Source: Linnemannia hyalina (Eukaryota > Mortierellomycota > Mortierellomycetes > Mortierellales > Mortierellaceae). From it: 64,000 bases of DNA. Below are positions 34,430 to 45,553 of this stretch, piece by piece (position 1 is the stretch's first letter; every line of letters begins with the position of its first letter). The notes under the pieces were generated by a model, which saw nothing but the letters and a program-made list of their open reading frames with translations, was not told the DNA's origin and did not search any database. The stretch is taken from NCBI GenBank assembly GCA_019671135.1, contig JAHRHY010000004.1:1488001-1552000 (forward strand), written 5' to 3'. A program made the translations under genes and the position numbers.

Positions 34430-37400
34430 TTAAACAAGCTCCAGGACTTTAATGACACCTGTACTGTTGGCTGCCAGAAGAATGTTGTTCGACATGTTCT
34501 TCTTCCAGCAGACAGAGCTCACAAACTGCGACGGGTCTTCATCCGCCGTGTCTTCGCCCTATATCGATTAAAACCAGGTCAAAGTCAGTCGCTTGTGTCA
34601 TATATAACATTCGAATCTGAAGAATTAGCAAGAAGTAAAAAAGATAGTTGGAACTTACGGTGACGGGGTTCGAGTTGCCGAACTTGACGGTGATGACAGG
34701 GTCGCGGAGCTCCTTGTAGTAGGTGTAAACGGCATTATTCTCACTTCCACACGAGATCCAGTCGCCCGACGCACTCAGCCCAACAAAGTTCTTCTCGTTC
34801 ACATGGCCCACAAAAGTCCTTGCACAGTTCATCCTCTGGGTACTCCACAGCTTGAGTGTGCTGTCTGTCGACGCCGAGACGAGCTCATCCCTGCTTAAGA
34901 ACTTGACATACGAGACCGCCTTTCGATGACCCTTGAACACAAACAGCGGTTCACTGGCCTTGCGCAGGTCGTAGTAATGAATGTGATGGTCCGCGCTTCC
35001 AAATGCAATGTGGTTGCTGCTCTCTGGGTTGAACTTGACGCAGCAGATGTTCGCCTTGCTCACAATCGTGCATACAGATGCCTTGTGATTGGTCGACCAG
35101 ATCTTGACCTTGGTGTCGTCACTACCGCTCGCCAAACGCGTTGGGTCCGTCCGTGAGAAATCGACACTCCATGCTCGCTTTTCGTGCTCGTCGTAGTTGA
35201 GCGTGTTGACTCCTGTCTGTGCATCCCACAACGACACAATGCCCTCGTAGTCCGAGCTAGCAATCTGCGACTTGATGTACGAGTTCCACGACAAGCAGCT
35301 ATAATATGCCATTTAGAGAACGAAAAATTCGTCAGCGTACTGAATTATGAGATTCCCTCCTTTGCTTGAAGCGTATCGATAGTTGACGTCAAATAATAGC
35401 TTACCTGATCTTGCTCCTGCACATCATCTCTCGTACAGGGTAATGAAGTACCGATGTGATTGGCTTCTTGTTGGAGCTATACCGAGATGGGCGCGACAAC
35501 GAACCGCCAGCCTCATACGTCTCTGTCGGATCGTCATCTCGAAGACTGGTTCCTGCAAGTCCCGACTTTTCAATACATCCATACTCAAAGATTTTTATCT
35601 TCTTAGTCACGCCCGCGGTTGCAAAGTACTCATCGTCCCGATCAAACTCCATAGAAGAAACGATCGAAGATGTGTTGTAGATATCGCCATAGCGCAGCGT
35701 GTTGACGTGCTCAAAGTGGGAGAACTTTGTAAACCTGGAGATCGTCGAGCAAAAACTCGAAAGTCCAGACTCTCGCCTCGTATCAGCTAGAATTAATAAT
35801 ACCAAAATATTGCGGAGCAAATTAGTAAGTGTAGAGAGTAGACGCGTCATCTAAAAATGAAGTCTGAGTACCACCACAACGTTCTACTTGACTTACAGGC
35901 GAGAGAAAAGTCGAAGTAGCATCGCTGCAAATCTTCAAAGTGCTCAGCTACACGCTTCTTATTGAAGTTCACTTGTTTTGAGATCTTGAGCATCTGCATG
36001 TTGGCTTCCGGTGTAACTCTTCCTGCGATCTTTTCGTCGCCACTTGTCTCGCGCTCCAGTTGCTATGTTGTAGAAAACGAATATGAACGGTTACAAATCA
36101 GCAAACAGAGTCGTGAGTGTTTCATGCAAACAAGTCCGGCTAATTGAAATCCGAGAGGGCGTTGCTTACAGAATGACTCCTCTTGGAACCAGTCTGAGGA
36201 GGCACGGCCTCATCTTCTTCCTCTGACACCTCGTTGGGAACCTGGACACCTCCCAAGACACCTGCACCGTCAAGTAATTCTTCTTCCTCGTCTTCAATGC
36301 TCCTGGTGACTGCTTGATAGCCGCAGTACTGCTTCAAGACGTCCAGCTTCTTTTCAGCCTTCCTGACATCCTCGTCCAGACATTCGATCTGTGCCTCGAG
36401 TCGTCGCTTAGCCTCCTGCTTCTCTGCCCTAGTGTTCCTCAAGAAGTACAGAAGAACTTCAAGCTCAACTTGCTTGCTGTCGGCCTCCAGTTTCCGCTTT
36501 TTCGCCTTCAATGTCGACAGCATGTTGTCAAGTTCTAGAATGCGAATACAAAATGTTCGACAAGTTTAGTTCAATCGGTGCCATGCCGCGCTATGGTGCC
36601 GGATAGCTACAAAATCGAATCCTGAAGCAAAGGTATCGACTGACATACCTTCGGGAGTGTAGTCGTTTTGATTCAGGATATCATGCCGCGACTTGGATCT
36701 CGGCTCAGCCACATCGGCATTGTCCAAAAGTTCAGCGGAGCGTTCAAATATGTTGTTTACTAATCCAATGTGGAAAAATTTGATTAATAAAATATTCGTA
36801 TCCTTCGCAGCAATGGCCATATCTGTTTGACCTTGTTCCATGTTTTTTGATCTCTCTTCTTGTCCTTTTGGTAGTTAGTGTATGGCGAGAGGAGAAACAG
36901 ATCTTTGAGACTGATCAGCTGTGTCTTTTCTATGGGTTGGATTGTCACTTACGTGAAAAGTTGGGGAAGATCTGATCCCGTGTCAGTGCTCCTCGGCAGA
37001 CAGGACAGTCTTGCTTGTCGCGAAGATGCTGCACAATGCAGGAGTAACTATAAAACCATGATCAATTTCAAAAAACATCGCATGTGTGAGTGCATTGGGG
37101 GGTGACGAATGCGGTTTGAGAGGTGGCTGTTTCGGCATTCTTTTTGTCTTTTTGTAATCGTTTGTTGTCGACTTACCAGAACGAGTGGCCACAGCGTGTC
37201 ATGAATACTTCCTTGATGAGACTCAAGCAAATAGGGCTAAATGTGAAATGATGATATATAACGACATACAACCATGTTAGCAAATCGAACGAGTGATGAC
37301 CGAGAATTGAAACTAACCAAAGACAATCAAGAGAGCTAAATGATTGCTTTGTGAACAGAGCCATGATGCTGTGAACGTACCAATGAAAGTCGCTTGACAA

Positions 37401-37790
37401 GCTTGATATCCGGTCGGCCAAGAGTGGGCCTAGAGTTGATCGCTTTTCGACAGTACCACCAGAAGTGGACGACATTAAGCTATTGCTGCCAGCAGGATAT
37501 CCATCAAGAGCACTGATTACTCTGGACGATGTTAAGCGTTGGCGCTTGCGCACAACAGACCTTGGACTGCTGCTGGCGCTATTGTTGGCGCTACTTGTGG
37601 TACTTAAACCAGGGGTATCTGAAGCCAAGAGACTGCTGTTGTTGTTGTTGTCGTTGGTTGAGGTGATTATAAGTGAGGGGTCAGCATCTTGACTGGGATG
37701 GCTGTTGTTGATGTTGTTGGTATTAGTGCTGTTGTTGCTGTTGTTGTTTGTAAGGTCCTGAGAACCAGCATTGCTGTCTGTTGAAGACAT
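34430..37790 (-). CDS. COP1: COP1-type E3 ubiquitin ligase (RING, coiled coil, WD40)
   Basis: Constitutive photomorphogenic 1 ortholog: a RING ligase whose WD40 propeller recruits Val-Pro-containing substrates, acting with CUL4-DDB1 in plants and animals. Ten exons (37381-37790, 37318-37335, 37177-37236, 36953-37047, 36649-36759, 36170-36534, 35897-36062, 35405-35786, 34659-35298, 34430-34558) join in phase to 791 residues. RING C3HC4 at 143-180: C143/C146, C158, H160, C163/C166, C177/C180; the first pair is assembled across an 18-nt microexon. Coiled coil about 232-310 ([16 protein letters not shown]). The pre-WD block with [12 protein letters not shown] matches COP1 families. Seven-blade WD40 about 425-791, including [30 protein letters not shown], and the C-terminus [10 protein letters not shown]...[17 protein letters not shown]. 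The N-terminal 135 residues are Asn/Ser-rich. Most Dikarya lack COP1. Confidence 0.93.
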
Positions 37791-38664
37791 GTTGTAATGG
37801 TTGTGTAATGTGGGTGATTTCTGTTGTCTTTTGATGTAGTTGAAGGAAGAGGTGAATTATTATTGTTTAGTTGTGTTTTTCTTAGGTGATGGGAAGGGGT
37901 GAGACCAGTTTAAGACCCTTGGGATATGCGGAGTGACCTCAAGGAAACGATATGTATGATCCCTATGGAGGTCTGCGCAGAGGGAGTGAGTGACCGAGGA
38001 GAGGAGTTGGTTGAGTGAGAGGGATGGTGCGAGGAGGAGGAAGAGGAATAAGTATGTGAAGGTTAGAGAGTATCAGTCTTTTGCAGTGAATGAAAAGCAG
38101 GAGTAAGGATGGAGAGTGAAGAAGGAACGATGGACGAGACAAGAAAGAAAAAAGAAAAGAAAAAAGACCCAGTAAGAATAGCCGAAATGGTGGCAAATAA
38201 TTAACCTACCACATTATTGCATCTCGGGTCAGTCAGCCTCGCCTTACTGGGTCCATGTGGACACGGACATCAAACAGCCATTACCCCCATACACTCTCCT
38301 GTTTGACCCCTTGAAGGCGCCTTTACCCATGAAACCATGATCGGCAAGTGCCTTCACTTGGACGCACCGGCTCTTTTCTCCACCCACCGAAGCCCGAGTC
38401 CCAACCTTGGCATGTGCACGTGACTCTGACCAATCGGTCAAAGGCAAATCAAAAGTCAACCCAACACACCACACCCACGGCCCGGAGGAGGTGACAAAGT
38501 GAACACACTGCTCTGCTCCCCGCCTTGGCCCTTCCTTCTTTACCCTTCTTTTCCTGTTTCTCCTTTTTTTACTTTCTTTTCACCTTCTTCTTCTCCCCAT
38601 CACCTTTCCCTTTCTCCCCCACTCTTCCCTTTCACCTCTTACCCTACTCACACCTACATCTATA
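37791..38664. other. Divergent promoter: COP1 / PEX5
   Basis: 874-bp bidirectional region. The COP1 side is purine-rich on the plus strand (37970-38170); the PEX5 side is strongly CT-rich (38520-38640). The middle (38200-38500) is GC-richer without an open gene. Confidence 0.6.
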
Positions 38665-41101
38665 ATGGCATTCCAAGGCATGGTCTCGGGAGCTGAATGC
38701 TCCACAAGCGGAAACGCCATGCGTCAGTTCACAAAGCACTTCAACCAGGACACTTCCTTGCAGAGGGTAAAGTAACAAAGGACAGCCTCCCGTCGGGACA
38801 GTACACGCCATAGTAAACTTGGTCATGCACCCCTATCTGCTCTTCCTTGTCTCGTTTTCGGCCGTCGTTCACCACCTGTGTATACCCATCTCCCAAGAAA
38901 AAGTACCACAAACTAACATTTTCTCGCACTTTTTTCTTCATTACAACTTTTCCGCCCTATCAGGAACGCTTCGGAAACGCCCCACAAGCCTCGGGTCCAT
39001 CTATGCGCACAGCACGCCCTGTCATGGGCGGCGACGATCAACAGGTAAGGATCCTTGGCAGGATACCCAAAAGAGCAGATGGATGACAGTCGCTGCTCCT
39101 CATCAGATTTTGTTCTCCACAGACCAATCGATCGCCCTGAACATGTGACGGAGAACCTATCCTAACTTCAACCGACCCGCTGTAACTACTTTTTAGCTTT
39201 TGGACGAGTTTTTCCAACAGGAGAATCAACAGGGAGACCCTGGCTCGTTCAGATTCAACGACATGCACCAAGAACTGTCTGCTATGCACCACGATCCTGG
39301 CTTTGCAGGTATAGTGTCACTGAGAGGCACAACACCGATCACCGTGGACAACACTATTAGTATTTTTCTCACAGTACTCCTTACTTGTATGCACGCTGTA
39401 CTTTTCAATTGAACAACAATGTAGGCGCTGACTGGTCGCAGGAGTTTCAAGGACATCAACAGGGAGCTCGCCTTTTCGAGCTGAACCCAGAAGAAGAAGC
39501 TGCGTTCTCAGCCGCTTTCCAACAACACCAACCTCCTCCTCATGGTATGTGCAGTTACTTTTTTTTTTTTTTTTTTTTTTTAGTTGCTAAAAACCTCATC
39601 CGCTTTGAAGCAAAGCAAGCCTATTCATAGGTGTTTACACATTATTCTGACCAGATCTCGTTTCCGTACGTTTTCACATTCGACAAAATAGAATGGCAGG
39701 AAGAGTTCATGCAGCGTGAGCACGTTGTAGGCGATATGCCAGCAGAATTCGAGGCCGCGTTCCAAAAGAATTTTGATTGGGCTAACGAGTTTGCTCTGGT
39801 GGAGGGCAAGGGCAAGGGACGGGCAGTCGATGCTAACCAGGCTTCATGGGAGGCTCAGTTCGAGGCCGCACAGCTCGGCGGTGAGGCAGCCACTGCTAAC
39901 CCTATCAACTTTGACGAGCATGAACAGCTCGAGGATCTCTGGAACACACTCAAGGACAATTTGACCGACTCTGAGGATGTGCAGAATATCTTGGACGATC
40001 CCTCTAGTTGGGAGAGCGAGTTCAATGCTGTTGTCGCTCCTCAGCTGGGACCTTACCAATTCGAGCCCAACAACCACTACTTGACCCACCCCGATCCCAT
40101 GGCCGAGGGTATTCGTCTGACAGAGGAAGGTGGTAGTCTTTCGGAGGCTGCCTTGGCATTTGAGGCCGCTGTGCAGCAGGATGATTCCAACAGCCGCGCA
40201 TGGATGATGCTCGGCAATGTCCAGGCCCAGAACGAGAAGGAGGAGCCTGCTATCCGCGCCCTCGAGAGAGCCGTTCAAGTCGACGCCAGCAACTTGGATG
40301 CTTACATGGTAAGACGCAGCATTCATTTTTTTATTATTGTCACATGTGTTGTGTGTGTGCCGTTCAGTTTGACGCTCCTTGCACTGATTTATTTGCTAAC
40401 GCTTTTTTTTCTTATGCAATTTGTTTCCACATTAGAACCTCGCTGTTAGTTACACGAACGAAGGATACGATCATCAGGCTTACTTGACATTGGAGAAGTG
40501 GCTCGCGACCAAGTACCCCGACGTTATTGCCGCCAATGGAACTTCTGCTCCGTCCGTCAGCTCCTGGGAGACCCATGGACGTGTCACAGACCTATACCTG
40601 CAGGCCGTTCGCAATGGCGCCAATGGTGCCGATATGGACGCAGATCTCCAGGTCGGACTTGGTGTGTTGTTCTATGGTAGCGGCGAATACGAGAAGGCAG
40701 TCGACTGCTTCGTGGCCGGTCTCAAGGTCCGTCCTAGCGACTACTTGTTGTGGAACCGTCTGGGAGCTACTCTGGCCAACAGCGGGCGGAGTGAGGATGC
40801 GATCGAGGCGTACCACAAAGCTCTTGAGATCAAGCCGTCGTTTGTCCGTGCCCGTTACAATTTGGGAGTGTCGTGTATCAACATTGGATGCCACAAGGAG
40901 GCGGCAGAGCATCTGTTGGGCGCATTGAGCATGCACCAGGCCGATGGCGAGGGTGGTGGAGGAGATGGATCGGTCAATGTCAGTGTCAACCTGTGGGAGA
41001 CCCTTCGCCGAACTTTTATGATGATGAACCGTAGCGATCTCTCGGAGCGTGCTCTTGTTGGGGCAGACATTAACCAATTCCGTAACGAGTTTGAGTTTTA
41101 G
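38665..41101 (+). CDS. PEX5: PEX5, peroxisomal targeting signal 1 receptor
   Basis: Cycling receptor that binds C-terminal SKL-type signals and carries matrix proteins into peroxisomes. Exons 38665-38766, 38964-39044, 39197-39308, 39425-39544, 39692-40308 and 40436-41101 give 565 residues, a usual length. Visible: conserved Cys12 (SGAECSTSG), the monoubiquitination/redox site used for receptor recycling; five W-x3-F docking motifs for Pex14/Pex13 at W102, W140, W168, W191 and W245; and TPR domain from about 290 with SRAWMMLGNVQAQNEKE, LNLAVSYTNEGYDHQA-type repeat, LQVGLGVLFYGSGEYEKA, LWNRLGATLANSGRSEDAI and ARYNLGVSCINIG, followed by the C-terminal helical bundle (LWETLRRTF). The PTS2-adaptor long form is not evident. 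An SKL-terminated enzyme, a predicted cargo, lies at 57011-58624. Confidence 0.95.
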
Positions 41102-42393
41102 AGTTTGACCATCCAAGGAAAAGGTTGAGATGAGAAGAGAAAAAAAAACGGGTGCAATTTTGTACTTTTGCCCGTGTAATAGAAACCCTAGGCTAAACTA
41201 GCCATGTAAACTACTGTGATAGCTTCAATAATATAAGAGCTAAAAAAAAAAAAAAAAAAATACCAAAGAGTTCTTGGGCCGAATGGTCGACATTCTCTTT
41301 TTTTCAGGGTGAGATCTCTGAAAAGGGTATGACAGATTGTCGCTGATGCCAGATAAATGCCGCTTTAGGATAGAGAGGAAGATGATTCGCGACACATGTG
41401 AAGTCGAATTTCGAATTTGAGTGACAAAGCAAGGAGGAGGAGGGGACGGCGTGTAAAGAAGGGGGAGGGGAAGGAGATGAAGAACGCGAAGAAACAAAAA
41501 AAAAAAAAAAAGGAAAAGATAAAAGGTGAAAAAAAACAAGGAGTAGAAAGAAGGCTAGAAGCAAGAAACGACAGGGGTATTGATATGTTTTTCTCAATTG
41601 GAAAATTTGGCCGAGTTAGAGCACAGAGAGGTGAGAAAAGGAATTAAGGCTTGCAACACGCACAAAAAAAAAAAAAAAAAAATTCTCACAATAATCCAGT
41701 TGTCCATCTCGCACATTTTTTTCGACCCTGAAAAGCCTCAGAAAAGAAAACAATTGTGAGCCAGGCCCTTCTCCCTTCATCTGAACAGAGGGAACAGCCG
41801 AAAGGGCCGAACAAACCGGAATCTTGGAAGGGTATCATCCCACTTTGTCCAAGTGAGGGGCTGCGGTACAATGGGTGTTGTTGTGTTGCTTTGTGTGTTT
41901 TGGGCTATTGGGCTGGACTTCCCATGTCAAAAATAGATGTTGGTCTACAAAATTGCAGAGAGACTTGTCCGCACTTTTGTCTGTCACCCATCGGCTGGCT
42001 GGTTCTCCCGCTTCTCCTTTCTTTTTTTTTTCGTCCGCCTTCAGTCATTTTAGTCCGCGCGTCCCCTTCTTCGACTTCCTCCCTTCCGTCCTTGGCTTTT
42101 ATCATTGTGAGTGTTCATAGGATGGTTTCAAAAGCAACTTATTAATGAGGGTATCGGCTGTATTGTTTATTGTTGCAAAGTGATAAGAAAAAAAAAAGAG
42201 AATAAAGAAAATGACAGATGTTGTTGTTGTTGCTGATTGAAATGGTGCCGGGGATAGTCAATCCATCCTGTTTTGTTTGGTATCGCCTGTTTCCCCCTAT
42301 CGGTTCGCCCCATTCCTGTTGCTATGACTGTTGTTGTGGTTGTTGGTGGGTGTGGATTACTCCCGCTGAGATCTCGATGAGTTTTTGGTGTAT
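41102..42393. other. Convergent 3' region
   Basis: 1.3 kb between PEX5 and the desaturase. A/T homopolymers (about 41240, 41500, 41665) and purine-rich stretches dominate. An open frame at 41756-42145 has no recognisable domain. No supported gene. Confidence 0.55.
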
Positions 42394-43851
42394 CTACAAA
42401 TCCTTCTTGATCTCAGGAAGGACAATCTTTTGAGCATCGACATACTCCTTGGCCTCATGCTTGGCGACCTCGACAAAGAAGCCGACCTGATCGGCGACAT
42501 CCTTGAGGGCAGAGTAGACGATACTGTTACCCTTGGCAAATCCATGGATATGGTAGGTCAGACCGACCTCGTCACAGAACTCTCTGACAAAAGGCTGGGC
42601 GCTACGGAGGTTGTGGCGGGGCATGCGTGGGAACAAATGGTGGATGGCTTGGAACTGGAGACCGCCGTGGTACCAGTCCAGCCAGGTTGGGCAGTCGACA
42701 TCCATGGTGGTGCGGAGCATCTTTGCGGCAAAGGACTCGGAGTCGCCCAACTCCTCGGTCGACATGCCAAAATGCGAGAGCGTAATCTGGATGTGGAGCA
42801 TGAAGGTGAACATGTGCGAGATAAAGACGTAGGCGATGATCATGTTCCAGGTGGGGAGCTGCTTGATAAAGTAAATGTACCAGGTCCAGTAGACGCAGAG
42901 ACCGAATATCTCCTGCTTGCGGTAAGGGTAGACGGGTTCTGTGGCCAAGAAGATCATCGACTGGACGTAGAGGTTGAAGCGAGCGAGCATCATGACGGGG
43001 TAGTAAAGGTTGTGCTGGTACGAGACAAAGAACTGGGACGCCCTGTCAAAGACCATTTCCTTTTGATGGTAGGATGAGAAGAAGCCCTTGAAGATGCGAG
43101 TCGTCACGGCAAAGAAGGGCAAGTGCTGGATATCGGGGTCGTGGACCGGGTGGTTGGTGACAATATGGTGGACGTAGTGCGACTTTTTCCACCATCCAAT
43201 CGAGAGGCCGCCGAGGAAGTCTGCCAAGAAGATACCGATTCCGTTGTCGATCTTGAGACTGTGGGTGATCGAGTTGTGACCGGCGTCGTGGGCAAAGAAA
43301 GAGACTTGGTGCCAGAACATGGCCATGCAGAGAGCAGATGCTATGTAGTGCATCGTGCAGGTTCCGTAGAGGTTGAGGACAATTGCCATTGTGAAAAGCG
43401 TCAGATAGCGCGAGAACTCCCAGGCATAGTTGATGTAGTTGGTTTCGAACAGCTGCTGGTCCCTGAGACGGGTCTCGAGTTGGCGGTAGGCCTTGGAGTA
43501 GATGGCCTCCTGGGCGGCAAAGATCTCCTCCTTGGACCGCGAAGCGAGGATGGGTGCAAACTCTGGGTCGGAATCCCTGGGGAGATAGTCGGCAATCTCA
43601 AAGTACTTGATTTTCTTTTCGAGCACATAGTTTGGGTGGAGCGCCTTGACCTCGTCCGTACAGTCGCGACCGATGCAGTGGCGAATAGCGAGTTGTCCAC
43701 CGGGGTGATGCTTGATCCACTTGTCGAGCTTGTAGACCTTTTGGTTGACGACGATGAGGATCTCACCGGCCTTGCATCTCGCCTCGAGTTGCGACTTTGA
43801 GATGACGTTCTTCTTGGTCTGGGGCTCGACGTAGGTCGACTCTGGTGGCAT
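42394..43851 (-). CDS. Sphingolipid delta-8 desaturase with N-terminal cytochrome b5 domain
   Basis: ER membrane front-end desaturase that introduces the delta-8 double bond into the sphingoid base of fungal glucosylceramides. Intronless, 485 residues. Cytochrome b5 domain at about 15-95 with heme motif HPGG (49-52). Desaturase domain has three His boxes: HDAGH (188-192), HYVHH...TNH (225-234) and QAIHH (401-405). Gln replacing the first His of box 3 is the front-end class hallmark. The segment SIGWWKKSHYVHHIVTN...HDPDIQHLP is what I associate with fungal delta-8 sphingolipid enzymes rather than delta-6 or delta-5 fatty-acid desaturases, which have QxEHH-type boxes. Four or more hydrophobic helices. 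A long CT-rich leader precedes the start codon. A delta-6 acyl desaturase is the alternative, judged less likely. Confidence 0.88.
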   Translation of the reverse strand: MPPESTYVEPQTKKNVISKSQLEARCKAGEILIVVNQKVYKLDKWIKHHPGGQLAIRHCIGRDCTDEVKALHPNYVLEKKIKYFEIADYLPRDSDPEFAPILASRSKEEIFAAQEAIYSKAYRQLETRLRDQQLFETNYINYAWEFSRYLTLFTMAIVLNLYGTCTMHYIASALCMAMFWHQVSFFAHDAGHNSITHSLKIDNGIGIFLADFLGGLSIGWWKKSHYVHHIVTNHPVHDPDIQHLPFFAVTTRIFKGFFSSYHQKEMVFDRASQFFVSYQHNLYYPVMMLARFNLYVQSMIFLATEPVYPYRKQEIFGLCVYWTWYIYFIKQLPTWNMIIAYVFISHMFTFMLHIQITLSHFGMSTEELGDSESFAAKMLRTTMDVDCPTWLDWYHGGLQFQAIHHLFPRMPRHNLRSAQPFVREFCDEVGLTYHIHGFAKGNSIVYSALKDVADQVGFFVEVAKHEAKEYVDAQKIVLPEIKKDL

Positions 43852-43871
43852 GATGGAAGATGATGAAGGGA

Positions 43872-44096
43872 TGACCTAGGGAGGGGGGAGAGAACGAATC
43901 GAAGCACAAGGAGGAAGGAAGGGGGGGGGGGGGGGAAGGGGGAGAAGGACGGGGAGGAAGAAGAGAAGGAAGAGAAACGGAGAGGAGGGAAAGGAGGGGG
44001 AGGAGGGGGAGATAAGGAAGAGAAGGAAGAGGGTGAAGAAGAAGAAGAAGAAGAAGGAGAAGAGAAAGAGAAAAGAAAAAGGGAAGAGTGAAAAAG
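43872..44096. repeat. Long purine/pyrimidine-asymmetric tract with G run
   Basis: Roughly 225 bases that are nearly all A/G on the plus strand, including about 15 consecutive G near 43921 and a GAA repeat near 44036-44056. On the desaturase strand it is a CT-rich leader immediately before the start codon. Mirror-symmetric purine tracts of this kind can form triplex DNA. Confidence 0.75.
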
Positions 44097-45437
44097 GGCG
44101 AGGGTATTTCGAAAAATAAAAAGGCTCTAGAAGCGGAGGAAGAGTCCAGGGCAAGAGAAAAAAAGAAAAGAAAAGGAAAAGAAACAAGATTACAGCCAAC
44201 CGTATCATCCAACCAACCAGAGACAACCTAATCCCGCCAAGAGCGCCAAACAAACAAACAAACAAAGACGCACCTCCAACAATTCACACACAGGGACAAG
44301 TGGGTCGAGTACTGTAGAGTAAGAGAGATCGTTCCTGGTTGCTGCTTTGTTTGAAAAAGTAGTTTATTCAAAATAGAATTGACTCGCTCCAATTCGCTGC
44401 TGCTCACTTCCGCCAATTCAGGAAGACGAATCTGATATGTATTCCTTTCCTCTCCTCTCTCTCATCCAACCTATCCCTCAATGCCTGCCTCGCCCCTTTT
44501 GCATCCATGTCTTCATTTCTCCGGCCTGGTTCCCATTCTTCCATTTTCTACCTGCCCCGTAGCCCATTATTCCTTCATTCCTCACCCTCGTCTATCCCAG
44601 TCGCCATCTCCTAATCCCTGTTCTCCCTCGTCTCTCTCTCTCTCTCTTTCTCTCCCTCTCTCCCTCTCTCTCTTGCCTGTTGTATTCTTGGCAAGAGATA
44701 ATAAATGAAAAATATCCACCAAAGCCGTCATCGCCTGTAATCCCTCGTTTTCAATTGCCCACACGCCTTGCTCACTTTTGACTTGTGTCTAAAACAAGCC
44801 TGCATATCGTTCGTTGGTCGCACCTGTCCTGCACTTCTCCTCTTCCTGCTTGCTGGCTTTTTTTCTGCAGTTGCCCCTACCTGGGCTGTGGATAGTCATC
44901 TCGGCAATCCGAAATAAAATCAGCCATGAACTCTTCATTTCTCTCCGCCTGTCTGTCTGTCTGCCCAACAGTCAGTAGACCCGTGAAAAAATAACAACAA
45001 AAAGACTCCAGTAATGGTTTCACCCTTTCATCGTCTTTCCCACCGTCAGCAACACCAACACCTCCCGCCTTTTACCTCCGCTCTCAACGCCGTCGCCATC
45101 ACCCCATCGCCGCCTGGTACAACAAAGTACTTTTATGCCTGCAAGCTGCAACGTACAATATGTACGACAAAAGTCAATGGACCAACCTTTTTGGGTGCCA
45201 CCTCCGAGGTTTATGTCAACTTTTTGTCTTACAGTGATTTTTTTTTTTTTTTAAATCCATCCTTGTCGACCTTGCATACTTCCCTGAACATCATACGTTT
45301 TTTTTCCTCATCCTAGGAATAGCTTTACCTCGAGATCCCTTACTTCTTTTCTAATCATGCCCCCCCCCCCTCCCTTTCTTCCCCTTTATTTTTATATCTT
45401 ACTCTTGCCCGTCCTTTTTTTTTTATTGCCAAAGTTT

Positions 45438-45553
45438 GAGTGACCTGGCTGACTGACCGGCCTTCTGATAGACCCGACCAACCGACCGGCCGGGTGACCG
45501 GCCATCCTGACTGACTACCTTACTAACCTGAATGACTGACCTGAATGACTAGC
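45438..45553. repeat. Imperfect GACC/GGCC/TGACTGAC repeat cluster
   Basis: Repeated GACCGGCC, CCGACC and CTGACTGAC units, with a near-palindromic ACCGGCCGGGT core near 45495. No open frame or known site assigned. Confidence 0.55.

Noticed and set aside
40527..40928. Alternative frame in PEX5 last exon
   Set aside because: Overlaps the well-conserved TPR domain in another frame; no independent signal.
42385..43077. 230-residue plus-strand open frame (and 43123-43800, 225 residues)
   Set aside because: Both mirror the intronless desaturase on the minus strand; codon bias of the real gene keeps the opposite strand open. No domains.
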